A stretch of DNA of 64,000 bases from Lewinellaceae bacterium (lineage in GTDB: Bacteria > Bacteroidota > Bacteroidia > Chitinophagales > Saprospiraceae): NCBI GenBank assembly GCA_016711435.1, contig JADJSY010000034.1, forward strand, positions 6,411 through 70,410, given 5' to 3'. The position numbers and the translations under genes are program-made. Numbering within the stretch: position 1 is the first letter of the stretch; every line of letters starts with the position of its first letter. The notes below the pieces were generated by a model that saw only the letters and a program-made list of their open reading frames with translations, was not told the origin of the DNA and ran no database searches. Shown here one piece after another: positions 35,222-44,380 of the stretch.

Positions 35222-35619
35222 TGGAAACCATGTTGTTCCTCATATTGGGCCTGCAGGTTAATGTTTTCGGTTTGCCAAGGGTAATGTGGGAAGGTTTACT
35301 ACTTGCTTTTTTGCTGATATTTGTAGCGCGTCCCATTGGCGTATTCGCTTCCCTGGCATTTTTTAAAGAGATTAAATGGCGTACCAAAACATTTTATGCC
35401 TGGGTAGGTTTGCGGGGCGCTACACCGATCGTTTTTGCCTTGATACCCGTAGTGGCGAAAGTGCCCGAAGCCATGAAAATTTTAAATATTGCCTTTATTA
35501 TTGTGATCGTTTCCATCGTGGTGCAAGGTACCACCGTAGCCGCAGCAGCGAAAATCACCGACTCCGGAAAATTAAAAGAGAAAAGGAATAAACAGCCGGC
35601 AGACAATCAAAACATCTAA
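35221..35619 (+). CDS. NhaP2/CvrA-type antiporter, C-terminal part
   Basis: The 132 residues start METMLFLILGLQVNVFGLP, matching the tenth membrane segment of NhaP2-type antiporters. AWVGLRGATPIVFALIPVVA follows, the conserved WVGLRGA motif of CPA1 exchangers, then a short cytosolic tail. The usual long NhaP2 C-terminal regulatory domain (TrkA_C, CorC-like) is absent, so this is the short form. It is read as the continuation of 34385-35221. Confidence 0.8.
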   Translation: METMLFLILGLQVNVFGLPRVMWEGLLLAFLLIFVARPIGVFASLAFFKEIKWRTKTFYAWVGLRGATPIVFALIPVVAKVPEAMKILNIAFIIVIVSIVVQGTTVAAAAKITDSGKLKEKRNKQPADNQNI

Positions 35620-35633
35620 GCGCTCTCTAAGAC

Positions 35634-35880
35634 ATCCCCCTTAGCATTTAGTTGTATTTTGGGTCTGGGTTTTTCAGGCCTGTAATCGTGAATCGTGTTT
35701 AGTGTGTGGTGTTTAGTGTTTCGGGGGCTTCGCGTTTGGCATTTGTGAAAACTCGACCAAAATATCAACTATTACCAAACGCGAAGCCCCCGAAACACTA
35801 AACACCACACACTAAACACGATTCACGATTACAGGCCTGAAAAACCCAGACCCAAAATACAACTAAATGCCAAGGGGGAT
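35634..35880. repeat. Giant inverted repeat, 106-base arms with one mismatch
   Basis: The arms 35634-35739 and 35775-35880 pair with a single mismatch (GCTAAG against CTTGGC context) around a 35-base loop. From the outside in it contains ATCCCCCTT, a TTTTTCAGGCCTG block, GTGAATCGTG, heptads of the AAACACT/AAACACC class, and GGGGGCTTCGCGTTTGG. It follows the antiporter gene and precedes the AlkD-like gene in the same direction. Such near identity implies recent formation or active correction. Confidence 0.97.
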
Positions 35881-35940
35881 ACCTCTCACCTCTCACCCTC
35901 ACCTCTACCTCTCACCTCTCACTCACTCTCACCTCTAAAC
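35881..35940. repeat. CTCACCT heptad tract before the AlkD-like gene
   Basis: Tandem CTCACCT, CACCCTC and ACCTCTC words run up to the ATG at 35941, so the gene's ribosome-binding region consists of repeat words. It belongs to the GAGGTGA/GAAGTGA family, in the opposite orientation, as a single arm. Confidence 0.7.
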
Positions 35941-36648
35941 ATGACTGCAGAATCAATTTTACAGGAACTCCGGCAAATGGGCAGCGAACAAACGAAAAAA
36001 ACTTTCTTGCGACACGGCGCCCGCGAGCCTTTTTTCGGCGTAAAAGTGGGCGACATGAAAACCATCGTGAAACGCGTCAAAAAGGATCACGCCCTCGCAA
36101 TGGCATTGTACGATTCGGGTAACTCCGACGCTATGTACCTCGCCGGACTCATCGCCGATGAAAAGAAAATAACTAAAGCCGACCTGCAACATTGGGTCGA
36201 AAATGCTTACTGGTACATGATCAGCGAGTATACCGTGGCCTGGGTGGCTTCGGAAAGTCCCTACGGCTGGGAACTGGGCCTGGAATGGATTGAATCCGAC
36301 CGCGAACAAATTGCAACAGCCGGCTGGGCAACTTTGGCTAACTGGTGTACCATCCGGCCGGACAGCGCACTCGATCCGGACTACCTGCGCAAACTGCTCG
36401 ACCGGGTGGGCGATACCATACATCAGTCGCCCAACCGCGTTCGATACACGATGAATGGATTTGTGATGGCCTGCGGTATATCTGTCGTGCGTTTGCAGGA
36501 TTATGCTGTACAAATTGCTGAAAAAATCGGCAAAGTGCATGTTGACGTAGGCGACACCTCCTGCAAAGTGCCACTGGCTGCGGAATACATTCAGCACGCA
36601 ATAGACAAAGGCAAAACCGGTTACAAAAAGAAAATGGCGCGTTGTTAA
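35941..36648 (+). CDS. DNA alkylation repair protein (AlkD-like)
   Basis: The 235-residue protein is all-helical with ALK (HEAT-like) repeats. Family-like stretches are FFGVKVGDMKTIVKRVKKDH, YLAGLIADEKKIT and WVENAYWYMISEYTVAWVAS. AlkD-type glycosylases remove N3- and N7-alkylpurines without base flipping. The catalytic Asp and aromatic clamp cannot be assigned with certainty, so glycosylase activity is probable rather than shown. Its stop is directly followed, with no gap, by the stop of the convergent nhaD gene. Confidence 0.85.
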   Translation: MTAESILQELRQMGSEQTKKTFLRHGAREPFFGVKVGDMKTIVKRVKKDHALAMALYDSGNSDAMYLAGLIADEKKITKADLQHWVENAYWYMISEYTVAWVASESPYGWELGLEWIESDREQIATAGWATLANWCTIRPDSALDPDYLRKLLDRVGDTIHQSPNRVRYTMNGFVMACGISVVRLQDYAVQIAEKIGKVHVDVGDTSCKVPLAAEYIQHAIDKGKTGYKKKMARC

Positions 36649-37932
36649 TCAATGCATGAGCGCGTATTGCGCCACATAAGTGGCTGCTCCGGCCAAAAAT
36701 CCCAGTATCGCCAGGGGAGCTATCCGTTTCAGGTACCAGAAAAAATTAATATTCTCCATGCCCATGGCTGCTTCCCCTGCCGCTGAACCTATGATCAATG
36801 CGCTGCCACCCGTACCGGCAGAATAGGCCAGAAATTCCCAGAAATAGTGGTCTTGCGGGTATTGTCCGAGACTGTACATGCCCTGAGCGGCTGCTACCAA
36901 AGGAACGTTGTCGACAATAGCGGAAAGAAAACCGATGGCGATGACGATGAAGGTCACATTGCCGACTGTCTTATCGAGCCATTCTGCCAGTCCGACAAGC
37001 AAATGAGCGCTTTCCAGCGCAGAAATGGCTACCAGGATTCCTAAGAAAAACAGGATGCTCGGCGTGTCGGCTTTGCGCAAGGCATGTACGACCGACCGAG
37101 TGCCTTTTTCAATTTCGTCTTTACCGCTGTGGATCATTTCTGTTACCACCCACATTACACCCAGCCCGAATAAAATACCCATAAAGGGTGGCAAGTGTGT
37201 AATCGTTTTGAAGATGGGCACAAACAATAAAACGCCCAGCCCTATGGCAAACACCGCTTTTCGCTCTTGCGGCGTGGATGTCACCCTGTTTTCATCAAAT
37301 GGTGCAACGGGTGTTTGCACCTTGCCTTTCAATTGAAAATGTACAACCAGCATCGGCAACAATAAACAAACCAGGCTGGGAATAAACAGCATAAGCACAA
37401 TATTGACCGCTGAAATTTGCCCGCCTACCCAGAGCATGGTCGTCGTCACGTCGCCCATCGGCGACCAGGCGCCACCGGCATTGGCAGCCACCACCACGAG
37501 GCCGGTAAACAACATTCTGTCTTCCTTGTCGTCAATAATTTTGCGCAACAAACTCACCATAACAATCGTGGTGGTCAGGTTATCCAGCACGGCAGAGAGG
37601 AAAAAAGTAATAGGCATCAGTATCCACAGCAATGTCCGCTTGTCGGTGGTGCGAATCCGCTCCGTTACAATATCGAATCCATCATGCGCATCAATCAATT
37701 CCACAATCACCATCGCGCCCAGCAGGAAAAACAGGATTCCGGAGATGCCGGCCATGTGTTCATCCAGATGATGCGCGACCAGCGCTTTATCCGATTCCGC
37801 CAGCACATAAATCACCCAGCAGATGACGCCTGTAAGCAAGGCAGAAGCGGCTTTGTCAATTTTGAGCGGGTGTTCGAGGGTGATGGCTGCGTAGCCAAGA
37901 ATAAATGTGATAATCAGTAACCATTCCATCAT
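36649..37932 (-). CDS. nhaD: NhaD-type Na+/H+ antiporter
   Basis: The ATG pair at 37932/37929 gives about 427 residues (MMEWLLIITFILGYAAITLE), rather than the longer frame to 38100. About twelve membrane segments are visible. Family motifs include the acidic HDGFDIVTERI, FFLSAVLDNLTTTIVMVSL and ANAGGAWSPMGDVTTTMLW, typical of NhaD in the ion transporter superfamily. It exports sodium (or lithium) in exchange for protons across the inner membrane. Together with the NhaP2-like gene at 34385 it gives two cation/proton antiporters within 4 kb. It is convergent with the AlkD-like gene with zero spacing. Confidence 0.9.
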   Translation of the reverse strand: MMEWLLIITFILGYAAITLEHPLKIDKAASALLTGVICWVIYVLAESDKALVAHHLDEHMAGISGILFFLLGAMVIVELIDAHDGFDIVTERIRTTDKRTLLWILMPITFFLSAVLDNLTTTIVMVSLLRKIIDDKEDRMLFTGLVVVAANAGGAWSPMGDVTTTMLWVGGQISAVNIVLMLFIPSLVCLLLPMLVVHFQLKGKVQTPVAPFDENRVTSTPQERKAVFAIGLGVLLFVPIFKTITHLPPFMGILFGLGVMWVVTEMIHSGKDEIEKGTRSVVHALRKADTPSILFFLGILVAISALESAHLLVGLAEWLDKTVGNVTFIVIAIGFLSAIVDNVPLVAAAQGMYSLGQYPQDHYFWEFLAYSAGTGGSALIIGSAAGEAAMGMENINFFWYLKRIAPLAILGFLAGAATYVAQYALMH

Positions 37933-38061
37933 GGCCGCAACATTCAGAAAAATATTGGAATTCTGAAAAAAAAGAACCCACTTTCTCTTCCGGAAAAAGG
38001 AGCTTTGTAAATTGCAGCCACAAATTATCTTTTCCATTTCTTCCAATCTCAGACTGAAATC

Positions 38062-39114
38062 ATGCAAACAATCAAAGGTCCGGCCATTTTTTTGGCCCAA
38101 TTCATGGGAGATCAGGCCCCCTTCAATTCATTGGAAAGTATTTGCAAATGGGCGGCTTCCTTAGGTTATGTCGGCGTACAGATTCCCACCTGGGACAGCC
38201 GCCTGATCGACCTGGAGAAAGCCGCAGAAAGTAAAACCTACTGCGACGATCTCAAAGGCCGCGTAGAAGCCTGCGGGGTGCAGATCACGGAACTCTCCAC
38301 CCACCTGCAGGGGCAATTGGTCGCCGTACACCCGGCTTACGACCTGCTGTTCGATGGTTTTGCACCCGAACACCTGCGCGGCAACCCCAAAGCACGTACT
38401 GCCTGGGCCATACAAACCGTGAAAAACGCGGCAAAAGCCAGCCGGAATCTCGGCCTCGACGTACACGTTACTTTTTCAGGCGCGCTGATCTGGCACACTG
38501 TTTATCCCTGGCCGCAACGCCCTGCCGGACTGGTGGAAATGGGTTTTCGCGAACTGGCCGACCGCTGGGTGCCTATCCTGAATGCGTTCGATGAAGCAGG
38601 CGTGGACCTTTGTTATGAGGTACACGCAGGCGAAGACCTCCACGACGGTATCTCTTTCGAGCGCTTTCTGGAAGCCACCGGCAACCACAACCGCTGCCAT
38701 TTGTTATACGACCCCTCTCATTTTGTATTACAACAACTGGACTACCTCCAGTACATCGATTTTTACCACGAACGCATCAAAATGTTCCACGTAAAAGATG
38801 CGGAATTCAATCCGACCGGCAAAAGCGGCGTATATGGCGGGTATCAAAGCTGGCTCGACCGGCCGGGGCGATTCCGCTCGCTCGGCGACGGCCAGGTAGA
38901 TTTTGCTTCTATTTTTTCCAAACTGGCGCAATACGACTATTCCGGCTGGGCTGTGCTGGAATGGGAATGTTGTATCAAAGACGCCGAACAAGGCGCCCGG
39001 GAAGGTGCGCCGTTTATCCAGGATCATATTATTAAAGTGACCGAGCGGGCATTTGATGATTTTGCAGGCGCAGCCATCGATGAAGGTTATTTGCGGAAGA
39101 TCATTGGATTGTAG
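38062..39114 (+). CDS. Sugar phosphate isomerase/epimerase-family TIM barrel
   Basis: The 350-residue protein belongs to the xylose isomerase-like TIM barrel (AP_endonuc_2) family. Likely metal ligands lie in VDLCYEVHAGEDLHDG (Glu), HLLYDPSHFVLQ (Asp/His), KMFHVKDAEF (His, Asp) and GWAVLEWEC (Glu). There is no signal peptide. Such enzymes isomerise or epimerise sugars or inositols; the substrate is unknown. A TTTG at 38003 with TATCTTTT 18 bases on could be its promoter. It stands alone, divergent from nhaD. Confidence 0.88.
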   Translation: MQTIKGPAIFLAQFMGDQAPFNSLESICKWAASLGYVGVQIPTWDSRLIDLEKAAESKTYCDDLKGRVEACGVQITELSTHLQGQLVAVHPAYDLLFDGFAPEHLRGNPKARTAWAIQTVKNAAKASRNLGLDVHVTFSGALIWHTVYPWPQRPAGLVEMGFRELADRWVPILNAFDEAGVDLCYEVHAGEDLHDGISFERFLEATGNHNRCHLLYDPSHFVLQQLDYLQYIDFYHERIKMFHVKDAEFNPTGKSGVYGGYQSWLDRPGRFRSLGDGQVDFASIFSKLAQYDYSGWAVLEWECCIKDAEQGAREGAPFIQDHIIKVTERAFDDFAGAAIDEGYLRKIIGL

Positions 39115-39264
39115 GAGGGTTTGATGGTTTGAGGAGGTTTGATGGTTGGAAAGGTTTGATAGTTTGAAATGTTTGATGGTTTGAGGTTGCAACCCAAGCC
39201 ATCAAACCCTCAAACCATCAAACCTCTTCAAACCATCAAACCTTTTCAAACCATCAAACCCTAC
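39115..39264. repeat. Long imperfect inverted repeat of GGTTTGAT words
   Basis: The left arm 39115-39185 repeats GGTTTGAT/GGTTTGAG and the right arm 39198-39264 repeats ATCAAACC/CTCAAACC. The arms pair in several registers. It starts directly at the isomerase gene's stop codon. Similar words occur at 34208-34310. Confidence 0.9.
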
Positions 39265-39391
39265 TTTAATGCCCGTTTTTCCCTCATCCATCGGTCAATG
39301 AAAAAAATTGATCGAATATCTGTTATTTTTGTGGCTCTCAAACGTTTAAACGGCAACCACAATCAATCGACCATAACTTAAATCAGATTCT

Positions 39392-40072
39392 ATGTTAATT
39401 GTCATTAGTATATTTTTCATGATTATCGGGTTCATTTTGAATTCGGTATTAAAAGGTAAATTCAAAAAATATGCGCAGGTACCACTAACCAATGGTATGA
39501 GCGGCGCGGAAGTGGCTGCTACCATGCTCCGTCACTATGGTATCAGCGATGTGCAGATCACACAAGTGGATGGTCATCTGACAGACCACTACAATCCTGC
39601 CGACCACACGGTCAACCTCAGCTACGATGTGTACCACGGGCGCAGTGTGGCTGCCGCAGCAGTGGCATCACACGAATGCGGGCACGCTGTGCAACATGCA
39701 ACGCAGTACAGTTTCCTGCAAATGCGCTCCCAATTGGTACCGGTGGTGACCATTGCCGCATCGATGCAGCAATATCTCTTTATGTTCGGTATAGCAGGTA
39801 TCGGCTTTTTTAAAAGCCCCATCCTGCTGATCATCGCCCTGGTGGCTTTCGGTATAACTACCATATTCAGTCTTATCACCCTGCCGGTCGAGTTTGACGC
39901 CAGCCGTCGCGCGTTAGCCTGGCTCGACGATTCGGGTTTTGCGCGCGGACAGGAATATGCCGGCGCAAAAGATGCGCTGACCTGGGCCGCTATGACCTAT
40001 GTCTCTGCCGCACTGGCCGCATTGGTGCAATTCCTGTACCTGCTCTGGGCCTTGCTGGGAAGTCGGGATTAA
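39392..40072 (+). CDS. Neutral zinc metallopeptidase, YugP-like membrane protein
   Basis: The 226-residue protein has an N-terminal membrane segment, a linker, then the zinc motif VASHECGHAVQHA (HExGH, near residue 92), two membrane segments (around 115-155) and a final membrane segment. A third ligand is possible in LPVEFDASRRAL. This is the YugP (Zn_peptidase_2) family, integral membrane peptidases of unknown substrate. TATTTTTG at 39324-39331 matches the -7 element, but the nearest TTG is only 13 bases upstream. Confidence 0.88.
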   Translation: MLIVISIFFMIIGFILNSVLKGKFKKYAQVPLTNGMSGAEVAATMLRHYGISDVQITQVDGHLTDHYNPADHTVNLSYDVYHGRSVAAAAVASHECGHAVQHATQYSFLQMRSQLVPVVTIAASMQQYLFMFGIAGIGFFKSPILLIIALVAFGITTIFSLITLPVEFDASRRALAWLDDSGFARGQEYAGAKDALTWAAMTYVSAALAALVQFLYLLWALLGSRD

Positions 40073-40138
40073 TGGATTGACATCAATTAAAACGCGCTCC
40101 ATTTAATTTTGGACTCGTAGCGGAGATTTCTGGAAAAC

Positions 40139-40195
40139 GGTAGTTTCGAGATGTCACCTCCTTCCTTCGTCAGGAGATGACATCTCGAAACTACC
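40139..40195. repeat. Hairpin with 24-base arms after the YugP gene
   Basis: GGTAGTTTCGAGATGTCACC (continuing to 40162) pairs with 40172-40195 with one mismatch around a 9-base loop. It is not made of heptads. It may terminate the peptidase transcript. Confidence 0.85.
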
Positions 40196-40301
40196 TTGCT
40201 ACCGACCATTCGTTGAACCACACTCCCCATTGGTTGAATAATCATCCTCAAGCGCAGCAAGCGACATAGTTTTGAAGTCAAATCTAAATCTTGCTGATCT
40301 G

Positions 40302-41899
40302 ATGAAAAAAAACTGCCTGCTGCTTTTATCATGCTGCTTATCTTTTCTTGTATTTCCAATTCATAGCCAAACACTTGGCGATGCCGCCGAACTGCCATTT
40401 GAACTGGAACTGGAAGAAGTCACCCAGGACGAACTGCCCGGCTTGCATTCTTTTGCTTTTGCCCGCTGGAATGAATGGTGGATCGCCATCGGTGGGCGTA
40501 TTGGCGGCCTGCACGGCTTTTTTGCCGTCACCGGATTTCCAGAAGACGAAGCCAATGTACATATCCGCCTGCTCAACCCGGAAACAGGGGCGGATTATGC
40601 ATTCCCGGTCGAAAACCTCAGCGGACTGTTTACCGACCCCCTGAAAGCCACCAATCCGCAATACGCGCAGTATGGTTCACACTTGTACATAGCAGGGGGT
40701 TACGGCAAGGATGCGCTGCAAAACAAGTTTGTCACCTTCAAAACCCTGACCTCGGTGGATTTGCCTCTCCTGGTGTCAAAAATTACCGCAGGCCAGGATC
40801 CATCTTCGGCTTTCCATCAAATTGAATCGGAGCATTTGCAGGTCTGCGGCGGCGAAATGGAAAAAATGGGCGACTGGTATTATCTTGTAGGCGGGCACAA
40901 TTTTTCAGGGTTGTACTCGGATAATGGTATTCCGACGTTCACGCAGACCTATACCAATGAAATCAGAAAATTCAAGATCAACCTGACGGTTAATAACAGC
41001 CCTAACCTGAGCGACTACAGCGCTTTTGCCAATACGCAGCAATTGCACCGCCGTGATTTTTCCCTGGCTCCGGTGATACGCCCCGATGGCTCGGAAGCGC
41101 TCGCATTGTATGGCGGCGTGTTTCAATACGCGCAAAATCTGCCCTTTTATAACCCGGTTTATATCAGTAATGATAATATTTTCACATTGGATGCGGCATT
41201 TGAGCAACAGTTTTCTCAATATACCTGTCCTGTTGTGCCTATGTACAATGCGCAAGACAGCAGTATGTATTCCATTTTTTTTGCAGGACTGAGCACGCAT
41301 TATTGGGATCAGGGTTCGGCGCAAGTGAACTACGACGAAAAAGTGCCTTTTATCCGGGACATCACTGCCGTGCAACGCAGGGCAGACGGAAGCGGCACGG
41401 AATATCTCCTTCCGCAGCGATTCGATGACCTCCTGGGAACGAATATGATTTTTGCTCCTTCGGAAGAAGCGCCTCATTACACGAATGAAGTGATTCAGTT
41501 GCACAACTTGAACGGCCGCACATTCGTCGGCTGGCTGTATGGAGGAATCAAGGCGGAAATACCCAACTTTACACCTTCTGTTGCCAATAATCGCTTGTTC
41601 AAAGTTTTTATCACCCCGGAAACGATTTCAACCGATCGGCCTCTTGACCTAGAAGCCCAGGTCGTGATTGCCCCCAATCCATTCCGGCAGAGCCTCCGCA
41701 TCTACGTGGAAAATATCGCTCAAATACAGGCTGCATTTTTAAGTGCTTCTGATGGAAAACTGCTCATTTCCATCCAACAGCCTTCATCTGATTCTTGGGG
41801 CAAATAGAAGAGCAATGCTCAAATTTAAACAGCGGGGTCTACTTTTTTACGATTGTTACGGAAAACGGGCCGGTGGTGAAGAAGGTGGTGAAGATATAA
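40302..41899 (+). CDS. Secreted protein with a frame-broken T9SS sorting domain
   Basis: The ATG at 40302 starts a signal peptide (MKKNCLLLLSCCLSFLVFPI). The in-frame reading stops at 41807 after SSDSWGK, in the middle of a T9SS type A domain that begins with VVIAPNPFRQSLRIYVEN. In the next frame the domain's missing end is intact: LNSGVYFFTIVTENG, then PVVKKVVKI and a stop at 41899. Restoring one G in the GGGG run near 41797-41800 joins them for about 532 residues. The N-terminal 440 residues show repeated beta-propeller-like stretches (LYIAGGYGKDAL, WYYLVGGHNFSG), so a Kelch-like surface protein is possible but unproven. Confidence 0.7.
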
Positions 41900-41980
41900 A
41901 GCGGCATACGGATAAAATGTATCAGACGAATCAATAGAAATATCCTGTAAATCCGTGTCCAATCCGTGTTCCAATTTGCT

Positions 41981-42529
41981 TTACAAAACCCCTTTTTCGG
42001 GATTCGCGCCTTTCACTCCTTTGAAGTAATTCCAGATATAAGCGATGTCAGCGGCTTCGTTGTCGGTCGTATGAAACAATACCGGATCGAAAAATATTTC
42101 CCGTTTTTCCCAGTCGAAGGTACAAAGGCAAATAGGTGCTCCGGCTAAGCGGGCAATATGGTAAAAGCCCGTTTTGAAGCGCTCTACTTTTTTACGGGTA
42201 CCTTCCGGAGCGATCACTAAATGCAGCCGTTTTTCGCGCTGAAAAGCCTCTACTGTGGAGGATACAAAATTGTGATTCCCGGACCGGTCGACTGGAATGC
42301 CACCCCACCAGCGGAACAAATAGCCGAAAGGCCAACGAAACAACGTGTGTTTCCCCAGGTAATTCGCCCGGAATTTACCTGCACTATTGGTCAATACGCC
42401 CAATGGAAAATCCCAATTGGATGTATGCGGCGCCACGGCGACCACCACTTTGTCTAACTCACGGGGATATTGTCCGGTGATTTTCCAGCCCCAGAGGCGG
42501 AGTATAACTTTGCTGATCCAACTAAACAT
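41981..42529 (-). CDS. 1-acylglycerol-3-phosphate acyltransferase-like protein
   Basis: The 182-residue protein has the acyltransferase signature APHTSNWDF (the HX4D box) near residue 34, a substrate-site FRWWGGIPVDRS, and APEGTRKKVERFKTG. These are the blocks of PlsC-type enzymes. The protein is shorter than typical PlsC (about 240) and matches the small lysophospholipid acyltransferase-like group common in Bacteroidota. It probably acts on phospholipids or ornithine lipids at the inner membrane; the substrate is not determined. Confidence 0.85.
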   Translation of the reverse strand: MFSWISKVILRLWGWKITGQYPRELDKVVVAVAPHTSNWDFPLGVLTNSAGKFRANYLGKHTLFRWPFGYLFRWWGGIPVDRSGNHNFVSSTVEAFQREKRLHLVIAPEGTRKKVERFKTGFYHIARLAGAPICLCTFDWEKREIFFDPVLFHTTDNEAADIAYIWNYFKGVKGANPEKGVL

Positions 42530-42556
42530 AACGGGAAGTTTTCGCGGTAAAAAACA

Positions 42557-43156
42557 CTACAATTTTTGGAGGGCCAGTGCGGCCACTTCTTTGGCTTTGG
42601 CGAGGTTATCATGCGGTTTATCCATACAATCGAGCGTGATACTCAGTACAAAATGGTTTTTTTTCACCAGTAAAGTGACGGTTGTAGTTCCCCACAAAGC
42701 GTCATCGCCCAACCCTGCCACGGTTTCTTCGTACGTATCGCGCCGGTCGCGTTTCAACATGTCAAATTGCTGCCGGGAATGTTCGTTCGTGCCGTAACTG
42801 AATACCTGCACAATTAAACTGTTGCGGGATTGCAGGTAATTGTCACTCGTTTCATTGTTGTTTTCACGTTCTTTCCAGTCGGGTTTATTCCAGTTGTGTA
42901 GACAAAATGCCTGGTCGGGCAGCGAACGGCTGTTTAGGGTTGCTTCTGTCGGGTCTATGCCAAAAAGTTGCTGTATTTCGGCATCAGTAATGAGGTCGCA
43001 TCCGTGATTTTTCCAGTTGTTTTGCCTGTACTCCCGGAGCGCAGCCGTATCAACCGTAAGGGTATTCGTCTGGGAGGTGGTAGCGGGACTGTCTTGCTTG
43101 CAGCCGGTAGCAAGTAAAAAAACAACTGATGGCAGCAAAAGGATAAATCGTAACAT
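42557..43156 (-). CDS. Hypothetical lipoprotein
   Basis: The ATG at 43156 gives 199 residues with a lipoprotein signal (MLRFILLLPSVVFLLATGC). The mature part has CDLITDAEIQQLFGID near residue 60, two Cys, and a late beta-rich segment TVAGLGDDALWGTTTVTLLV followed by a C-terminal helix. The GDDALW pattern is common in small envelope lipoproteins, but I cannot name the family. It lies upstream of the acyltransferase on the same strand with a 27-base gap, so they may be co-transcribed. Confidence 0.7.
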   Translation of the reverse strand: MLRFILLLPSVVFLLATGCKQDSPATTSQTNTLTVDTAALREYRQNNWKNHGCDLITDAEIQQLFGIDPTEATLNSRSLPDQAFCLHNWNKPDWKERENNNETSDNYLQSRNSLIVQVFSYGTNEHSRQQFDMLKRDRRDTYEETVAGLGDDALWGTTTVTLLVKKNHFVLSITLDCMDKPHDNLAKAKEVAALALQKL

Positions 43157-43439
43157 GCAAATATGATTGAAAGGTTTCCGGATGCTTTTTTCTATAAAAA
43201 GTGGGCAAAGATACACCCCTCCACCTTGTAAAAAAAGGAACCGAGCCGGCTAAAATAAGCGCTTGAAAAAGGAAAATTTGTGTCATAAAATCGAAAAAAT
43301 GGCCGGATGTATAATAGTTCGGCATTTTGTTTTGAACATTAGCGCCCCGGGCGAACATGATTGCCGACAGAAAATCGCACATTTGCCCGGTCAACAAATA
43401 TTATTTTACCATTCATCAATAACAGACAAGGATAACATT

Positions 43440-44357
43440 ATGGCAGAAACCCTCGACACTTCCGGCCCCAAGCCCAAAGCCAAGTTCCCACCGGGTATTC
43501 CGTATATTATTGGCAATGAAGCGGCGGAACGATTCAACTATTACGGCCTGCGCGCTATTCTGACCACCTTCATGGTGGCGCAATTTTACAACCACTCCGG
43601 CTCGACCGACCCCGCTGTGGTACAGGCGGCAGAAGCAACCGCGAATGCCAAAACCCACGATTTTGTAGCCATGACCTATTTGCTGCCGATGTTCGGCGGT
43701 ATGGTAGCCGACTGGTTCTGGGGTAAATATAAAACCATTCTCTGGCTGTCGCTGGTGTATGCTGTGGGCAGTATCATGGTGGCCCTTTCTGTCGACAGTG
43801 AGGTCATGTTCACCACCAGCCTCATGCTGATCGCTTTGGGCGCCGGTGGTATCAAACCCTGCGTTTCGGCGAATGTCGGCGACCAGTTCGACGCATCCAA
43901 CTCGGAATTACTGCCCAAGGCCTTCGACGCGTTTTACGCCTCTATTAATGCCGGTTCGGTTCTTTCCATCCTGTTGATCCCTTATCTGAAATCAGCCTAC
44001 GGGCCAACCGTAGCGTTCGGCGTACCTGCTATTGCCATGCTGGTGGCTGTATTTTTCTTCTGGCTGGGACGCGATAAATACCGACGGGTACCACCACCCA
44101 AAACAGATACCAACAAAATTGTGGTGCTGGCGACGGCTTTCTTTTCCTTGGTAGCCAGTTATCTTTATTTCGATAAAATGCTGCATAAAGGCATCGGCCC
44201 CGTATTGGGCGCCTGGCTGATATTAGTCATTATTCTGGCTTTTGTGTTTAAAAACAATGGTTTGCGAGGCCCGGCAATTTTCGTAGGTATCAATCTTTAT
44301 GCGCTCACCAACGGAGGTTTTGAAGCCGCGAAAAGGAATACGGAGAAGAAGCGGTAG
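43440..44357 (+). CDS. POT-family peptide transporter, N-terminal part (split)
   Basis: The ATG at 43440 starts MAETLDTSGPKPKAKFPPGI. The family signature follows: FPPGIPYIIGNEAAERFNYYG, with the E-x-x-E-R-F/Y proton-coupling motif, then about seven membrane segments and IALGAGGIKPCVSANVGDQF, the PTR2 signature. The frame ends prematurely at 44357 after FEAAKRNTEKKR. One extra A in the AAAA run near 44333 continues it as KEYGEEAVEGIRSVWRVLSV into 44381-45013, giving about 524 residues, the usual POT length. It imports di- and tripeptides with protons. Confidence 0.85.
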   Translation: MAETLDTSGPKPKAKFPPGIPYIIGNEAAERFNYYGLRAILTTFMVAQFYNHSGSTDPAVVQAAEATANAKTHDFVAMTYLLPMFGGMVADWFWGKYKTILWLSLVYAVGSIMVALSVDSEVMFTTSLMLIALGAGGIKPCVSANVGDQFDASNSELLPKAFDAFYASINAGSVLSILLIPYLKSAYGPTVAFGVPAIAMLVAVFFFWLGRDKYRRVPPPKTDTNKIVVLATAFFSLVASYLYFDKMLHKGIGPVLGAWLILVIILAFVFKNNGLRGPAIFVGINLYALTNGGFEAAKRNTEKKR

Positions 44358-44380
44358 AAGGCATCCGGTCTGTTTGGCGC

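Noticed and set aside
35219..35225. TGATG overlap as evidence that the antiporter is naturally two proteins
   Set aside because: The break falls within a membrane segment of one conserved domain, and several other genes in the window show the same kind of one-base loss.
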